Source: Cryptomeria japonica (taxonomy: Eukaryota > Streptophyta > Pinopsida > Cupressales > Cupressaceae). Taken from it: 64,000 nucleotides of DNA. Shown one piece after another: positions 24,028 to 36,009 of this stretch; position 1 is the first letter of the stretch; each line of letters opens with the position of its first letter. Below the pieces are notes generated by a model that worked only from the letters and a program-made list of their open reading frames with translations, did not search any database and had not been told where the DNA came from. The stretch lies in NCBI RefSeq assembly GCF_030272615.1, contig NC_081409.1:18912260-18976259 (forward strand), in the 5' to 3' direction. The translations under genes were made by a program, and so were the position numbers.

Positions 24028-27000
24028 ATGGCTCAAACTCAGGAAGGTGCTTCACTTTCAAGAGCTCCTCTTTTTGATGGAACTGATTATGTGTTCTGGA
24101 AGATTAGAATGGAAACTTATCTCATTTCAGTTGATCTTAATGTGTGGAATATTGTGATTACAAAATACACAGTTCCTTCCATTATTCCTACTGATCCTGA
24201 TGATAAAACCAAGTATGAGTTAAATGCCAGAGCTAAGCATGCTCTCTTATGTGGTCTCACTAAAGATGTTTTTGTTAAAGTCATGCACTGTTCTTATGCT
24301 TATGATATTTGGAAAAAACTTGAAACCATTTATCAAGGGGATGCTAAGGTTAAGGAGTCTAAAATCCTTACACTCAAAAATCAGTTTGAATCTTTAAGAA
24401 TGAAAGAAGATGAAACAGTAGCAAGCTATTTTCTTAGAGTTGATGAAATTGTAAATTCGAGAAAGGGTCTTGGTGAAGAGGTTGAAGAAAAGGAAGTTGT
24501 CAATAAAGTGATTAGAACCTTGTTACCCAAGTTTGAAACTAAGGTTTCAACCTTAGAAGAAAAGAAAAGTTTTTCTACCATGACACTTGATAACCTTCAA
24601 AGCATTCTTACTGCCTATGAGATGAGGATAGGTAATAATCCTTCTTCTTCAAAAGAAACAGCTTTCAAAGTAGAAAAGAAAGAAGAACTTGATAGTGAAT
24701 CTGAACTTTCAGATGCTATAGAAGCCCTTCTTGTTAGAAAACTAAAAAAGAAATATAAGGGTAAATTACCTTTTAAGTGCTTTAATTGTGGCAAAGCTGG
24801 ACACTTTGCTGCTCAATGTCCTCTAAGTGATCAAAACAGTGAAGAGGAAAAACCAGAAAAATTCTACAAAAAGAAAATGTGGAATTCTAAAAGGAGATTT
24901 AATACCTTCAAGAAAAAAAAGAGTCTTTTTACTAAAGAAGACTCTGGAAATGAATCAGATGATTCACCTTGTGAAGGTGATGAAACTCTATTTATGGCAG
25001 AATTAGAAGATGTAACTAGCAAAACAAAAAATGAATTTGAAGATCTAGATCAAGGAGAAATAGATCTTGAAGGAGAATTGTTGTGTGCCTTAAAAGAAAT
25101 AAAGAGGTTAAAAAAACTTGTAGCCTCATATGAAAATTCAAATCAGATTTTACAAGTTGAGTTAAATGATGCAAATTTAGTGACTTCAAACTTGAAGTCC
25201 CTTCTTGAAGAAAGAGAAAAGAAAATTGAAACATTAGAACAACAGTCCACAAAATTTCAAAAACAAATTGAACAGTATGAAAGTACAATACATCTAAATG
25301 ATATCTTGAGCAAGCAAAAGTTGCATAAAGATTTGGCTGGTTTGGGGTTTGATAAAGCTGAATCATCAAGACAGAACACTAAGTCAGCAACTAGAAAAAC
25401 ATTTCAGACTTATAACAGAACAAAACCTTTTAGGTTTGGCTTCTTTCATGGATACTGTTTTTATTGCAATAGGTTTGGTCATAAGGTTAATACTTGCAGA
25501 TTTCTGCAACAAAGATCTCCTATGTTTGGTTACAATCAAGGGTATGACTTTCCAAACACGTTAAAGTGTAATAAGTGTAATACTGTTGGGCATACTACTA
25601 TACAGTGCAAAACAAAGGCAAGTCCTAATAAAATATGGAAACCTAAGTTTGTACCTGGTATTGAGCAATCAATGATAGTGCAAACTGCACTGTTCTCAAA
25701 TAAGAAATCTTTATGGGTGTTGGACAGTGGCTGTTCACACCATATGACAGGAGATAGAAATAAATTTCTGCATCTTGAAGACTTTAATGGTGGCTTTGTA
25801 CGCTTTGGGGATAATTCAGGAGCTTATGTACGAGGTAAAGGTACATTATTGCTAAATGATGATACTCCTATTCATGATGTGTACTTTGTTGAAGGGTTAA
25901 AGCACAATTTATTGAGTGTCAGTCAAATTTGTGATAGTGGTTACAGTGTATCTTTTAGTTCTCAAGACTGTACTATCAAAAATAAATCTGGTAAAACTGT
26001 TGCTGCTAGTTTGAGAACAATTGGCAATGTCTATAGTCTGCTTGATTCCACTGACTATGAGAATAATGAAGGCATTTGTCTTATGGGTCAAATAGAAGAA
26101 AATTGGTTATGGCATAAACGCCTAGGACATATAAATTTTGACAATCTGGTTAGAATCAGTAAAAATCAGAATGTTAGAGGTTTGCCTATTTTGAATAAAC
26201 CATTCAATGCAGTTTGTAAAGCATGTTTGAAAGGAAAGAAAACAAAAGTGTCTTTCAAACCTAAAGAACATTCTTCTACTAGACCATTACAGCTTGTTCA
26301 CACAGACTTATGTGGTCCTACAAGGACACAGTCTATAAATGGTGAAAAATATTTTATGCTTTTTGTTGATGACTATACCAGAATGGTATGGGTCACTTTC
26401 CTTAAACACAAATCCGAAGCATTTGATAGGTTTAAGATTTTCAGAAAAATGGTTGAACGAGAATCTGATCTAAAATTGAAATGCTTGAGATCAGACAAGG
26501 GTGGTGAATTCACTTCACAAGAATTCATTGATTACTGTGAAAGACATGGTATTAAGAGACAATATGCTGCTACTCGTACACCTCAACAGAATGGAGTAGT
26601 TGAGAGAAAAAATAGAACAGTCAAAGAAATGGCTCGCACAATGCTTAATGAAGCAAATCTACCAGATAGGTATTGGAAAGAAACTGTACACACAGCTGTT
26701 TACATTTTGAATCGTGTACAAATTAGGGTAAAATCTACCTTTACTCCTTATGAACTTTGGTATGGAAAAGCTGCTTCTATCAAATATTTCAAGATTTTTG
26801 GTGCCAAATGTTATCTAAAAAGAGATGAAGAAAATCTAGGAAATTTTGAGGCTAAAACTGATGAGGGTATCTTTCTTGGATACTCTACTCATAGCAAAGC
26901 CTATAGATGTTTCAATAATAGACTGAATAAAATTGTTGAAACAATAAATGTAAGGTTTGATGAACAATTTTTGTTAAGTAATGATTTGCAGGATATTGAG

Positions 27001-28827
27001 GAAGAGGAAATTACTTTAACAAAGGTTGATCAAGTTCCTAAACCTGCAGAAACAGAAAAGAAAAATGATTCATCAAGTTCTGATGAAGAAAATACAGAGA
27101 ATTCAAATGCAGAGACAGGTACTCTTCATTATACACCCTCAAAAATTATAACAAAGAGACATCCTCAAAGTCAAGTTATTGGCAATATAGATGCAGGTAT
27201 TTTGACTAGGAGAAGGGCAAAAACAACTGAACAAGCTCAACTGGCTGAACATTTTTGTTTGGTAACTAATTTTGAACCCAAAAATGTTTTTGATGCTTTA
27301 TCTGATGAATGTTGGTTAAATGCAATGAAAGATGAAATCAGTCAAATAGAGAAAAACCAAACTTGGGAATTAGTACCTAGGCCAGATGATAAGAATGTGA
27401 TAGGAGGCAAATGGATATTTAGAAATAAGCTTGATGAATCTGGGAAGGTTGTTAGAAATAAAGCTCGTTTTGTGTGTAAAGGTTATGCTCAGCAGGAAGG
27501 AATAGATTTTGGAGAAACATTTGCACCAGTAGCTAGATTAGAATCAATCAGAATTTTTCTTGCATACTCTTGCTATAAAAAATTTAAAGTTTATCAGATG
27601 GATGTCAAAACTGCCTTTCTGAATGGTTATCTTGATGAAGAAGTTTATATGGAACAGCCGAAAGGTTTTGAAGTTGCAGACAAAACTGATTGTGTATACA
27701 GATTAAAGAAAGCACTCTATGGCCTTAAACAGGCTCCAAGAGCTTGGTATTCTAGACTGGATAATCATCTTAAAGCAAATGGATTCACTAGAGGTGTTGT
27801 AGATAGCAACTTATATGTTAAACTCGAAGGTAATGATGTCCTAGTGGTTGTGATATATGTAGATGATATCATTTTTGGCTGTAATAATGACTCTTTATCC
27901 AAAAAGTTTTCTAAAATCATGGAATCTGAGTTTGAAATGTCTATGTTTGGGGAACTGAATTTCTTTCTTGGTCTTCAAGTGTTACAACTTCAGCAAGGTA
28001 TCTTCTTGTCACAAACTAAATATGCCAAAGAGATGATTAGAAAATTTAATATGGCAGATTGTAAACCAGTCAGCACTCCAATGGAAACAGGCTGTAAATT
28101 GACCAAATCTGATGACTCACCTGCAGTAAATCAATCTGAGTACAGGTCAATGATAGGAAGTCTATTATATTTAACTGCATCTCGACCAGATTTAATGTTT
28201 GCAGTTTGTCTAGTCTCTCGCTTTCAATCTGCACCTCAACAATCTCATTTGAATGCTGTAAAATGAATCTTTAGATATGTTCAAGGCACACTAGATTATG
28301 GTCTTTGGTATCCCCGTACTAATGACTTCACTCTTGTTGGCTTCACTAATTCTGATTGGGCCGGTTGTCTAGATGATCGTAAAAGCACCAGTGGAGCTGC
28401 CTTCTTTCTTGGTGATTGTCTTGTTGCGTGGCACAGTAAAAAGCAAGATTGTGTCACTCTGTCCACCGCAGAGTCAGAATATATAGCAGCCACTGCATGT
28501 TGCACACAACTGATATGGATGTCTCATCAAATTACTGATATGGGCATTTCTACTATTAAGCCCATTTCAATCTATTGTGACAATACTAGTGCAATTGATC
28601 TTTCAAAAAATCCTATTATGCACTCTCGTACTAAACATGTTGCCATTAAACTCCATTTTTTACGAGATCAGGTGTTGGCTAATGAGTTTCAATTAGTGTT
28701 TGTTCCTTCACAAGCTCAAGTTGCTGATATATTTACAAAAGCTTTATCTAAAGACACATTTGAGAGGCTTCGCGATCGGTTGGGAGTCTTCTCTCAGTCT
28801 TCCATTCTTAGTCCCTGCACATATTAA
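24028..28827 (+). CDS. Copia gag-pol polyprotein with one premature stop
   Basis: Single frame of 1599 codons. I place the start at the ATG at 24028 ([11 protein letters not shown]). Domains: gag core ([10 protein letters not shown], about 25-215); CCHC knuckles at about 251 ([14 protein letters not shown]), 477 ([14 protein letters not shown]) and 514 ([14 protein letters not shown]), with a Lys/Glu-rich coiled coil between the first two; protease DSG at 566; HHCC pre-integrase region (about 690-745); integrase triad D760, D823, E859 (D-35-E); reverse transcriptase with YVDD at 1277-1280; RNase H D1443, E1482, D1518. A TGA at 28264-28266 (codon 1413), in the sequence context of an arginine CGA, separates reverse transcriptase from RNase H. 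The frame then runs on to TAA at 28825-28827. All catalytic residues are present. Confidence 0.95.
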
Positions 28828-29428
28828 GGGGGAGCATAGCTCTCTTCTGCGCAGCAATGTGTTGTCATCTGGTACTCTATATTCTTTGTCCTTGAGACAA
28901 AAAGGGGGAGAAAATTGTCATCTGGTACTTTATATCTTGTTTGCTCAGTGGTCTATATCTTGTTTGCTCAGTGTTTGCTCAGCTCAGAAGATTTTCTCAG
29001 ATTTTGATCAGATTTTTGGTTTTGGGATTCAGGCTACACAGGTTTTGATGTTACATTTTTGTATTCATGTTACAGTTTTGGGATTAAAGGCTATACAGGT
29101 TTTGATCATTTGGGATTCAGGCTACACAGGTTTTGATGTTACAGTTTTGTATTCATGTTACAGTTTTGGGATTAAAGGCTATACAGGTTTTGATCATGTT
29201 ACAGTTTTTGTATTCAGCTCAGATTTTGGACAATTGTTTGCTCAGCACAGTTTTTGGGCTTGGTGCTATACAGGTTATCATTGCATCACAGATTTTGATA
29301 TCTAACAGGTCTTATGGGCAGTATATTGTGTCATTTTTTCTTTGACACTTGATCTTTTTAATGATTACAGTTTTCCAGATTGCCTATTCTGTTTAGATCA
29401 TTGTTGGTATGGTTTTTGTCATCAAGGA
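28828..29428 (+). other. 3' spacer of the copia element with 88 bp repeat
   Basis: Non-coding spacer between RNase H and the purine tract. Two tandem units of 88 bp (29021-29108 and 29109-29196) share 'tttgggattcaggctacaca' and 'ggctatacaggttttgatca'. A 201-codon frame starting at 28700 overlaps RNase H in another frame and runs through this repeat; it has no recognisable domain. Confidence 0.8.
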
Positions 29429-29441
29429 CAAAGGGGGAGTT
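29429..29441 (+). other. Polypurine tract of the young copia element
   Basis: CAAAGGGGGAGTT directly before the 3' LTR start TGTTGACC. Confidence 0.9.
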
Positions 29442-31196
29442 TGTTGACCCTGATTTGACCTTGATGCCAAAAAGTATACGTAGTGGCTAATTCCTAATCA
29501 TGGTTAAGTTTTTGACTCCCATCGGGCAATATGGATGGTTGCGTGGCAGTAAAGGATAAATGCACATGTTATTTGACTAAGCACTTATGTCTTGGAAATA
29601 ATGATCCACGTGGTGGGCAACGTAATGTGGACTTCAAATAAGTTTCTTTTTCATTTGTTACAGATGCTCAGTCTTGGTTAAGCTTGGAAAAGAAGTTTGA
29701 TTGTTCGCATTTCATCTCTACATTTTTCAAACCCTAGCTATCACTGTATATTATGCGGAAAATGTGGAACGTTTCCTTGAAATCTGCATATGGGTTTTTG
29801 ATATGTTTACCAGTCCAGTGCAAGCTTTTGATTGATAGTATTTTTGACTCTGTTCGTTGGCATAAAATGAAGATTATGTGGATTCGGCCGTCGCTTTTCT
29901 ACAGTTTTTTTTATGGTCTTCAATGACAGGTATTCTCTATAACTTTATTTTGTACAAGAGCAAATTAATGGACGAAATGGAGAAAACTTGTTACTCTCTG
30001 GTGATTTTTCGAATCAGTTATGGTAAATGTTTTGTTCATTCCGTTTTTATTTTGGAAATGAAAAAGAATGAAAGAGTTATTTTTGTTTATCTTCTGTTAG
30101 TTGAAGAAGAGCTGTTTATTTAAAATGAAAGGAAAACAGTTGCTGTAACTGTGTACCGTAAAACAGTTTCTTTCTCTCAACCCTAACGTGGGTTTTGCAA
30201 ACTACTTCGTGAGTTTCTTATGAAGACTTGTCTGTTGTTTTTGGCATATATAAAACGTTTGATTCTCAGAACAGATGACATGTGAAAAACAGTGAGATAC
30301 AGTGAGACAAGTGTGAAGAAAGTAATAACATTTTAAACAGTGCAGTAGATTACCAGTCACAGCCGAGGGGTTTCTTAAGAATCAATACTCTGTTTTTGTT
30401 ACAGAGTATATGAAACTTTGTTGATGTGAAACCATATTGTTCAGGGTTTTTCGAAACCATATTGTTCAGAGCATATGAGGCTTTAATGATTTGAAACTAG
30501 ATTTTTTGTCAGAGATTGGATAGTGTTAATTTTATCCTTGAAGAATATTGTTGCAAAATTATTCATATGTACAGACTGGTAAAATATTCTCGCTTCAATC
30601 CCTGATGGTTTTGTGACTGCAAGAATAAAATGCATGCATAAAATCACCAGTGGTTGTAAGCTCGAGTTAAAATATTCATTGATAAGAAGAGGGGTTGGTG
30701 CTCCTTGAGGCCTTGTGGTTTCTAAAACATGTGAACTGAGTTGGTGCTCTTTTTTGAATCAATATAAGGGATCTTCCGAGTGGTTTTTCTACCCCAAGAG
30801 GGTTTTCCACTCATGAAAAATATTGTGTTATGTGCATTGTCGTGTTTCATTCTGTTTTACTAGTGTATGCTCTGATACATCATATTTTCAGTCCTCTTTA
30901 TCTCATACTCTGTTTAGTTGGATTTATGTAATGCAATATTGAAAGTACTGTTTTAATGTTTCAAGTTTGTGTAATATTTTAATACCATTGTTTTTAAAAC
31001 AAGGTCTGAATCAAATGTTTTAGTTGGTTCAATGGTATATTTCATACTGCATTAATGTGTTTCAACAATGTGTTAAGTCTCAGCCATCTGTGCACACAGT
31101 GAATTAAAATTGTCAAGGTCCATAAAAGTATAACTCATTAAAATTTGTCACACTCTGATTCACCCCCCCCTCTCAGAGTGTTTTCCACTTCCAACA
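29442..31196 (+). repeat. 3' LTR of the young copia element
   Basis: 1755 bp; ends CCACTTCCAACA immediately before the GATGA target duplication. It shows C8 where the 5' LTR shows C10, and about eight substitutions. Confidence 0.95.
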
Positions 31197-31201
31197 GATG
31201 A

Positions 31202-31446
31202 GTCCCAAGTCCCCTTCTGGGCATACCAGTTTGGGAATACTGTGAGAATGCTTTGATACAACTCTGATCTTTTGCTGCTTCTTGCTTACATTTGCAACAA
31301 AAGCCAATAGTTCTTCTTCTGTGGAAGGAAATACTGCCTGGGCAGCCTTGCAGATGCTTCTATCAGGAAAGGCACCATAGGAGTTTGTAACCACACAGTC
31401 TGTCAGACCACTTGAGCCCGTGTATTGAATTGTTTCATTTGTTTTT
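31202..31446 (-). CDS. L-gulono-1,4-lactone oxidase-like, 5' half of the interrupted exon
   Basis: Encodes the N-terminal part of the FAD domain: CVVTNSYGAFPDRSICKAA, a VFPSTEEELLAFVANVS helix, and KHSHSIPKLVCPEGD. The SHS region corresponds to the flavin-contact segment of the family. It is open to 31541, but a TTGTAG acceptor-like site at 31447-31453 may mark the exon start, giving about 560 residues in total, near the usual plant size. The initiator and signal peptide were not resolved: an ATG at 31589 (minus) starts MKAVSFFSSIIVAS but stops at once in that frame. The promoter is not identifiable. Confidence 0.85.
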
Positions 31447-31599
31447 CTACAAGATTTTTTAAGAGGTAATAGAACTGTGTCCTTTTTTATTCTATTGCTT
31501 TGTTTAAAAAAGAAAATTAGAAAGGAAAATTTAGGTATCAAGAATTATGATGCAACAATTATAGAACTGAAAAAGGATACAGCTTTCATTCTTTTCTCG

Positions 31600-33630
31600 A
31601 CCGTCTGTTGATTGTATCTTGCTTGCTTTATTTGAATATAAAAAAATTGTAAACACTACTTTACTTTGACTAAACTTGTTATCATACTAAAATTACAAAA
31701 CTTGCTCTTTGAAACCTGTTTTACTTTATTTTTGAGCTGTTTTGTTTCAATCTCATACTACTATTCTATTGCATTTCTGTTGCTACTTAGTTTCTACTCT
31801 AACCTCCTGCTGCATACACCTCCCAAAAATACAATGCTTCTCTACATTTAAATAAACATCTACCTCTATTATCTATATAAGAAGGATCGAGAGACTCCTC
31901 CTTTAGAAAGTTTTCAACATCTTTTTTACTTTTTAGAGAAAACTATAATAAGCTGAAAACAGCTGAGGGAGGACAACAACAGATATTTTGATATTTGTAT
32001 CAATTAATTATTTTTATAAGGAATACAAAATGTTTAGATTGATATGTTATTTTTATTTCAAAAGTGAATAGAAAGAACTTTTGCAACAATATTGCTGTGC
32101 AATTGATATGATAGGTTGGGTGAATAAATGGGTTATATATTTTCACAATAATATTGTTGTATATATGATATGATAGGTTTGGTGAAAATGTTATTATAAA
32201 GTGAGAAAAAATAACATGTTCCCATTAATATTGATGTGTATATAACATGATAGATTTGGTGAAGAGATATCTTATTTTAATTACAAAATCTGTACAAAGA
32301 ATTTTCACAATAAGAGATGTGTTGGTTTAACTATAAAGTCTGTAGAAAGAATTTTCACAATAAGTGTGAATCAAGCTTACATCTATCAAGAAAATTTATG
32401 ATATAATAGATCGATGGTAGAAGTAGATTGAATCATTTAATATTTTTTTTTAAAGATTCAAAATCTATAATTGAAACTTTAATTAATGATAAAACTGACC
32501 CGATAAAATGCACATTTTACAATCTAACAAAACAAGTGACCCTTTTATTAATAAAAGCACAGTAGACCAAACTAGCTTATGAGAGCAGAAGATAACTTGA
32601 AGGGCAAGCTAGACCAGTTTCTGCCACCTAATCTTTCTTAAAAAAAAAAGGAAAAGAGTCATGATATTATTGTTATTGTGAAGCATGATAGATTGCCACA
32701 AATAACAATTTGCCATAATCTTTGTTGCTGTCAACTATTTTTGTTTTGGTTTTTAGTGTTTAAATATTTGGTGGTGTCAACCAGATTTTTAGCTCTCAGT
32801 GTTGTTAAAAATATATGAACATTAAACTACTCTTATATTTCTTTTACTAAATTCTTTTTAGGTTGCATTTTGTCATTGCCGCCTAATTTGTCTTGAACTG
32901 TAAAAGTTTGATAAATGCCAGCAATAATGTATTGATGTTTAGTGGAAAATGCCAAATAGAAATGACAAAGCTCCACTATATTAAAATGGGGAGTAAGTAA
33001 CCCGTGAGTAGAAAATGTAGTACATGCAGAAAACTTAAATAAGAAAGATAGCTATTCATGTTATTGAGTTGAAGTTTTGCAGGTATGATTTGTTTTCATA
33101 GCCAAAGATGGAATAAATTAAGTGTGGAAGTCATGCTAATGGATTCTCGTGATTGCTCTATGCAAAAGAAATTCAAATCTGACCTGAATTCCTGGTCTTT
33201 TGTGTTTGTCTTTTTTAAGAATAGGAAGAGAACTTTCTTAATATGAAATGGAATCTAAGTTAATGTGTGATTCCTAAAAACTAGGGAGTTTGATGTTCCA
33301 TGCCTCAGAACGTTATGGCTAATTTGGGAAAGAGAGAAAAAGTATGAATACCTATACAAGCATTCAAATAAGGTAGAAGATCTGAAGAATAAGCAAAAGA
33401 TTGGAAAGTTATTCACTCTCACAGCAGGATCATAATATCATTTTAGTTAAGTGTCAGATATAGCTCTTTCTAAGATGTGGAATTGGTTTTCAAATATATT
33501 GAATAATAAATTTTGTTTTTGGAGAATAAATTTTTGTCTTTGGTTGGGAATATTCAAGTTGTGAATCATATATTTTTTTTGACTTCACATGTGTTTTATT
33601 CATCTCATTGAATGTCTTGAAAAAAAGGCT
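31600..33630. other. AT-rich upstream flank of GULLO, no gene seen
   Basis: No coding region recognised. Between about 32080 and 32270 there is a loose repeat of roughly 80-90 bp around the phrase 'gatatgataggttgggtga' / 'gatatgataggtttggtga' / 'acatgatagatttggtga'. The GULLO promoter should lie at the start of this stretch, but I could not identify it. Confidence 0.5.
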
Positions 33631-33639
33631 GTGAAAACT

Positions 33640-33980
33640 TAAAACAACTTCTTTCAACACTTTTATGGTCTAATTGGAATGACAAGGCTGGTTTTACTTC
33701 AACTTCATGGTTGCATTGTATGCAGCGTAAGAACAAAAAGGGGTTGGGTTTGTTGACCTAAAAATTCAAGGAGTGTGTTTGTCAGCTAAATGGATAGTTA
33801 GAGTGGTTTTGGGAGATGATTCTTGAAACACATCATTGAATTATATGGGCTTCTATAAAAAAGAAATGGCAATTTGTTTGATGGTTAGACAAAATTTTAC
33901 TTGCTTCTTTCTTTCAGTTGAAAGCTTCATTTCATCTTTTATCTATATGGAAGGCTTGGCAACAAGTTTGTAAATGTTTT
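33640..33980 (+). pseudogene. LINE (non-LTR) reverse transcriptase tail, decayed
   Basis: One frame with several stops reads FYGLIWNDKAG, then WLHCMQRKNKKGLGLLT, then a broken segment that a one-base shift turns into LSAKWIVRVVLGDDS. This resembles the region after the reverse transcriptase of plant L1-type LINEs (C-terminal 'K.GGLGL.D....N.ALLAKW' motif). No endonuclease or poly-A tail was found, so this is a fragment. Confidence 0.45.
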
Positions 33981-34707
33981 TAAAATTGAAAAAATTCTTT
34001 CTTAGAAAAAGAATTTAGTTTTGATTCATCATCTTTTTGTTTGGAATAGAATGACACAATACCAAAGAAATCCCTTTGATATTCCATTCCCAAAATAAAC
34101 TTACTACATATTCAATATATGCATTCAACAATTTAGAGATTTGTGAAATTTTAATATTTTAAATTAAACTACATGGAAAATAAAATAAAAATTATGAATG
34201 ATTTAAGCAATAAATTTGAAAGCTTTGTTATCTTCGTTGTTATAAAGCTATACATTCCCTTGCAATGCCATTTTATCTAGATTTCAGTTTGAATATTTCC
34301 CTTCAAAAATAGTTTATCTAAGTCTTCTTCCTTCATTTTCTCTAACTCCAAGGAATGGGAATGTAAATTCAAAGAAAAGCTTGGAGAATCGAAGGGAAAG
34401 TGGGCTGCGCAAGGATGAAAATCAGATCAATAACTAAAACAGAATAAATAGAATGTTGTGAGCTGCGTAGAAGACTAAGGAAAGGGCAATATAAAAAACA
34501 GAAGAGGCTGCGTAGTGTGGAGGGAGATAGCAGATTAGAAGGGTGAGTGCATAGGGAAAGAATGGGTGTATTTGATCATAAAGCAATCTTTGCACATATA
34601 TTTATATCTACCATACAATGAATCATGTTCAAAAATAAATTTTTATTATAAGTATGTAATCATAATGTACAGTTTTCAAGTTTAACAAAATATCTTAATA
34701 CAATTTC
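33981..34707. other. Intergenic stretch without recognised gene
   Basis: Nothing supported here. The phrase 'gctgcgtag'/'gctgcgcaa' recurs three times at 34408-34520. Confidence 0.4.
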
Positions 34708-35163
34708 AAAAGGATTTGAATCTAATATAAAATAAATTTACATATATTAATTGTTTAAGACAATTGAATACTTTATCTAATTACTGTTTCTAATAGCAAT
34801 TAACTAACAGTTGTTAACAAATTCAACTATTATACTAAAAAAATATCCATTAATCTAATCTTGCAAGTTCATTCCTTTGATAAATATGCTATCAATTGAC
34901 TTATTTCTAGCCAACATCTCTACAATACTATGTTATTGTTGTAGACATCTTTTATTTTACACATCCCCATTCCATAATTTACATTCAAGAAACCTCATCC
35001 TAAAATTTGAGTTCAATATTCATATTATACAACTACACAAAAGACAAAAAAAACTTTGGTGAACAAAACAAAACATACAAAATGTTTCTTCCATTACATT
35101 GTTGAAGATCAAGCTTGTGATGGTGTTCTTACTATGGGAACCCATTCTTGATATTGAGGATAT
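34708..35163. repeat. Dispersed repeat, copy 2 (partner 17417-17935)
   Basis: Collinear with 17417-17935, same orientation. It is cut at 35163/35164 by the LTR of the minus-strand copia relic: the partner continues 'aaggataacttcc', whereas here 'gaggatat' runs into TGTTGGAATACT. Confidence 0.7.
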
Positions 35164-36009
35164 TGTTGGAATACTAGGATCATTGAGAGGGTGGGGGGTG
35201 AATCAGTGATCAATTATAATCAAACAAGCTCCTTATCAATAAAAACTTTAACACAATGATATTAGTATTTGCACTAGATCATAAGGCATTATCAATAACA
35301 TTTAATGAAACAATCAAGGGATTCAAAAAAACAAATTCAACACCATGACACCAATATTTGAGTGGAAAACCCCTAAGGGTGAAAAGCCACTATGACAAGT
35401 CTTCTATTTAGCCTCACTGGTTACAATTTAGGAGCACCAACTCCAAGCCTCACTGGCTAAATTCGGGACACCTGTCCTAGGAGCACCAACCCCTTGCAAT
35501 TTCAGGAGTACCAACTTCAAAGTGAAGAAGCACCCACTCCTTTCACATTCACAAAATGAACATCTCAGAGGATTACTCTGTTTTCATATAAAACATTTGA
35601 CATACTGTCATTCTTCAAATCATTCACCTTCATCCATCTCAAAAATCAGATCTTTGTTCTGCAATTTTTTACACAAACCGCTCTTCAAAATGTTTTGGTA
35701 ATCACTATTTTATTTCCATCTTCTGCAATCAATCCAAAAATCAAAATATGTACAAAGTGTGACTATCACACACTGTTATTATCAAAACCCTCACTATCAA
35801 GCCCTCATTATAATAGAAACAAATTAGAAATATCATTGAAAATGTTAGCTTATACAAATTATTGCACTTTTGATTGTATTCATTGATTGAACATCTTCTT
35901 CTTCTCTTTTATTCCTCATACCATACAGACACATCCACCTTATTCCTTTTTTTTTCAGCTTCTTCTATCAATACCTACTGTCTTCAAAATCATGTTATTT
36001 TACTGTTTG
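35164..36009 (-). repeat. LTR of minus-strand copia relic, distal half
   Basis: On plus it begins TGTTGGAATACTAGGATCATT followed by GAGAGGGTGGGGGG; read on minus this is the typical copia LTR end '...CCCCCCACCCTCTC...CCAACA'. The LTR is opened at 36009 by the Tat-like element and continues at 55846. GTTTG (36005-36009) is that element's target duplication. Confidence 0.75.

Larger units (their letters stand above)
22196..31196 (+). mobile_element. Young full-length Ty1/copia LTR retrotransposon
   Basis: Complete element of 9001 bp with target duplication GATGA (22191-22195 and 31197-31201). LTRs start TGTTGACC and end TTCCAACA. Order: 5' LTR, iMet primer site, one gag-pol frame, 3' spacer, purine tract, 3' LTR. 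By eye the LTRs differ at about eight substitutions and a 2 bp poly-C length change in roughly 1755 bp (about 0.5%), so the insertion is recent. One nonsense codon (28264-28266) is the only coding defect I saw. It lies inside the GULLO coding exon, transcribed against the gene. Confidence 0.96.
19246..31589 (-). pseudogene. Whole GULLO locus, split by a copia insertion
   Basis: Gene span on the minus strand: exon pieces 31446-31202 and 22195-21834 (one exon), then 20651-20396 and 20063-19246. Introns are 1182 bp and 332 bp. The phases fit together, and no other disabling change was seen in the exons. The 9 kb insertion in coding sequence, in opposite orientation, would be expected to abolish the protein from this allele, so I call it a pseudogene or insertion allele. 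The product, where intact, would be a secreted or vacuolar FAD lactone oxidase of ascorbate synthesis (family knowledge). Upstream start not located. Confidence 0.8.

Noticed and set aside
25016-25369. 117-codon minus-strand frame
   Set aside because: Antisense shadow of the copia gag coiled coil.
28700-29305. 201-codon frame as an env-like gene of the copia element
   Set aside because: It overlaps RNase H in another frame and then runs through an 88 bp repeat; no signal peptide, membrane segment or known domain.
33721-33760. Polypurine tract and LTR start at 'aaaaaggggttgggtttgttgacc'
   Set aside because: No paired LTR or domains nearby; the frame around it reads better as a LINE tail.
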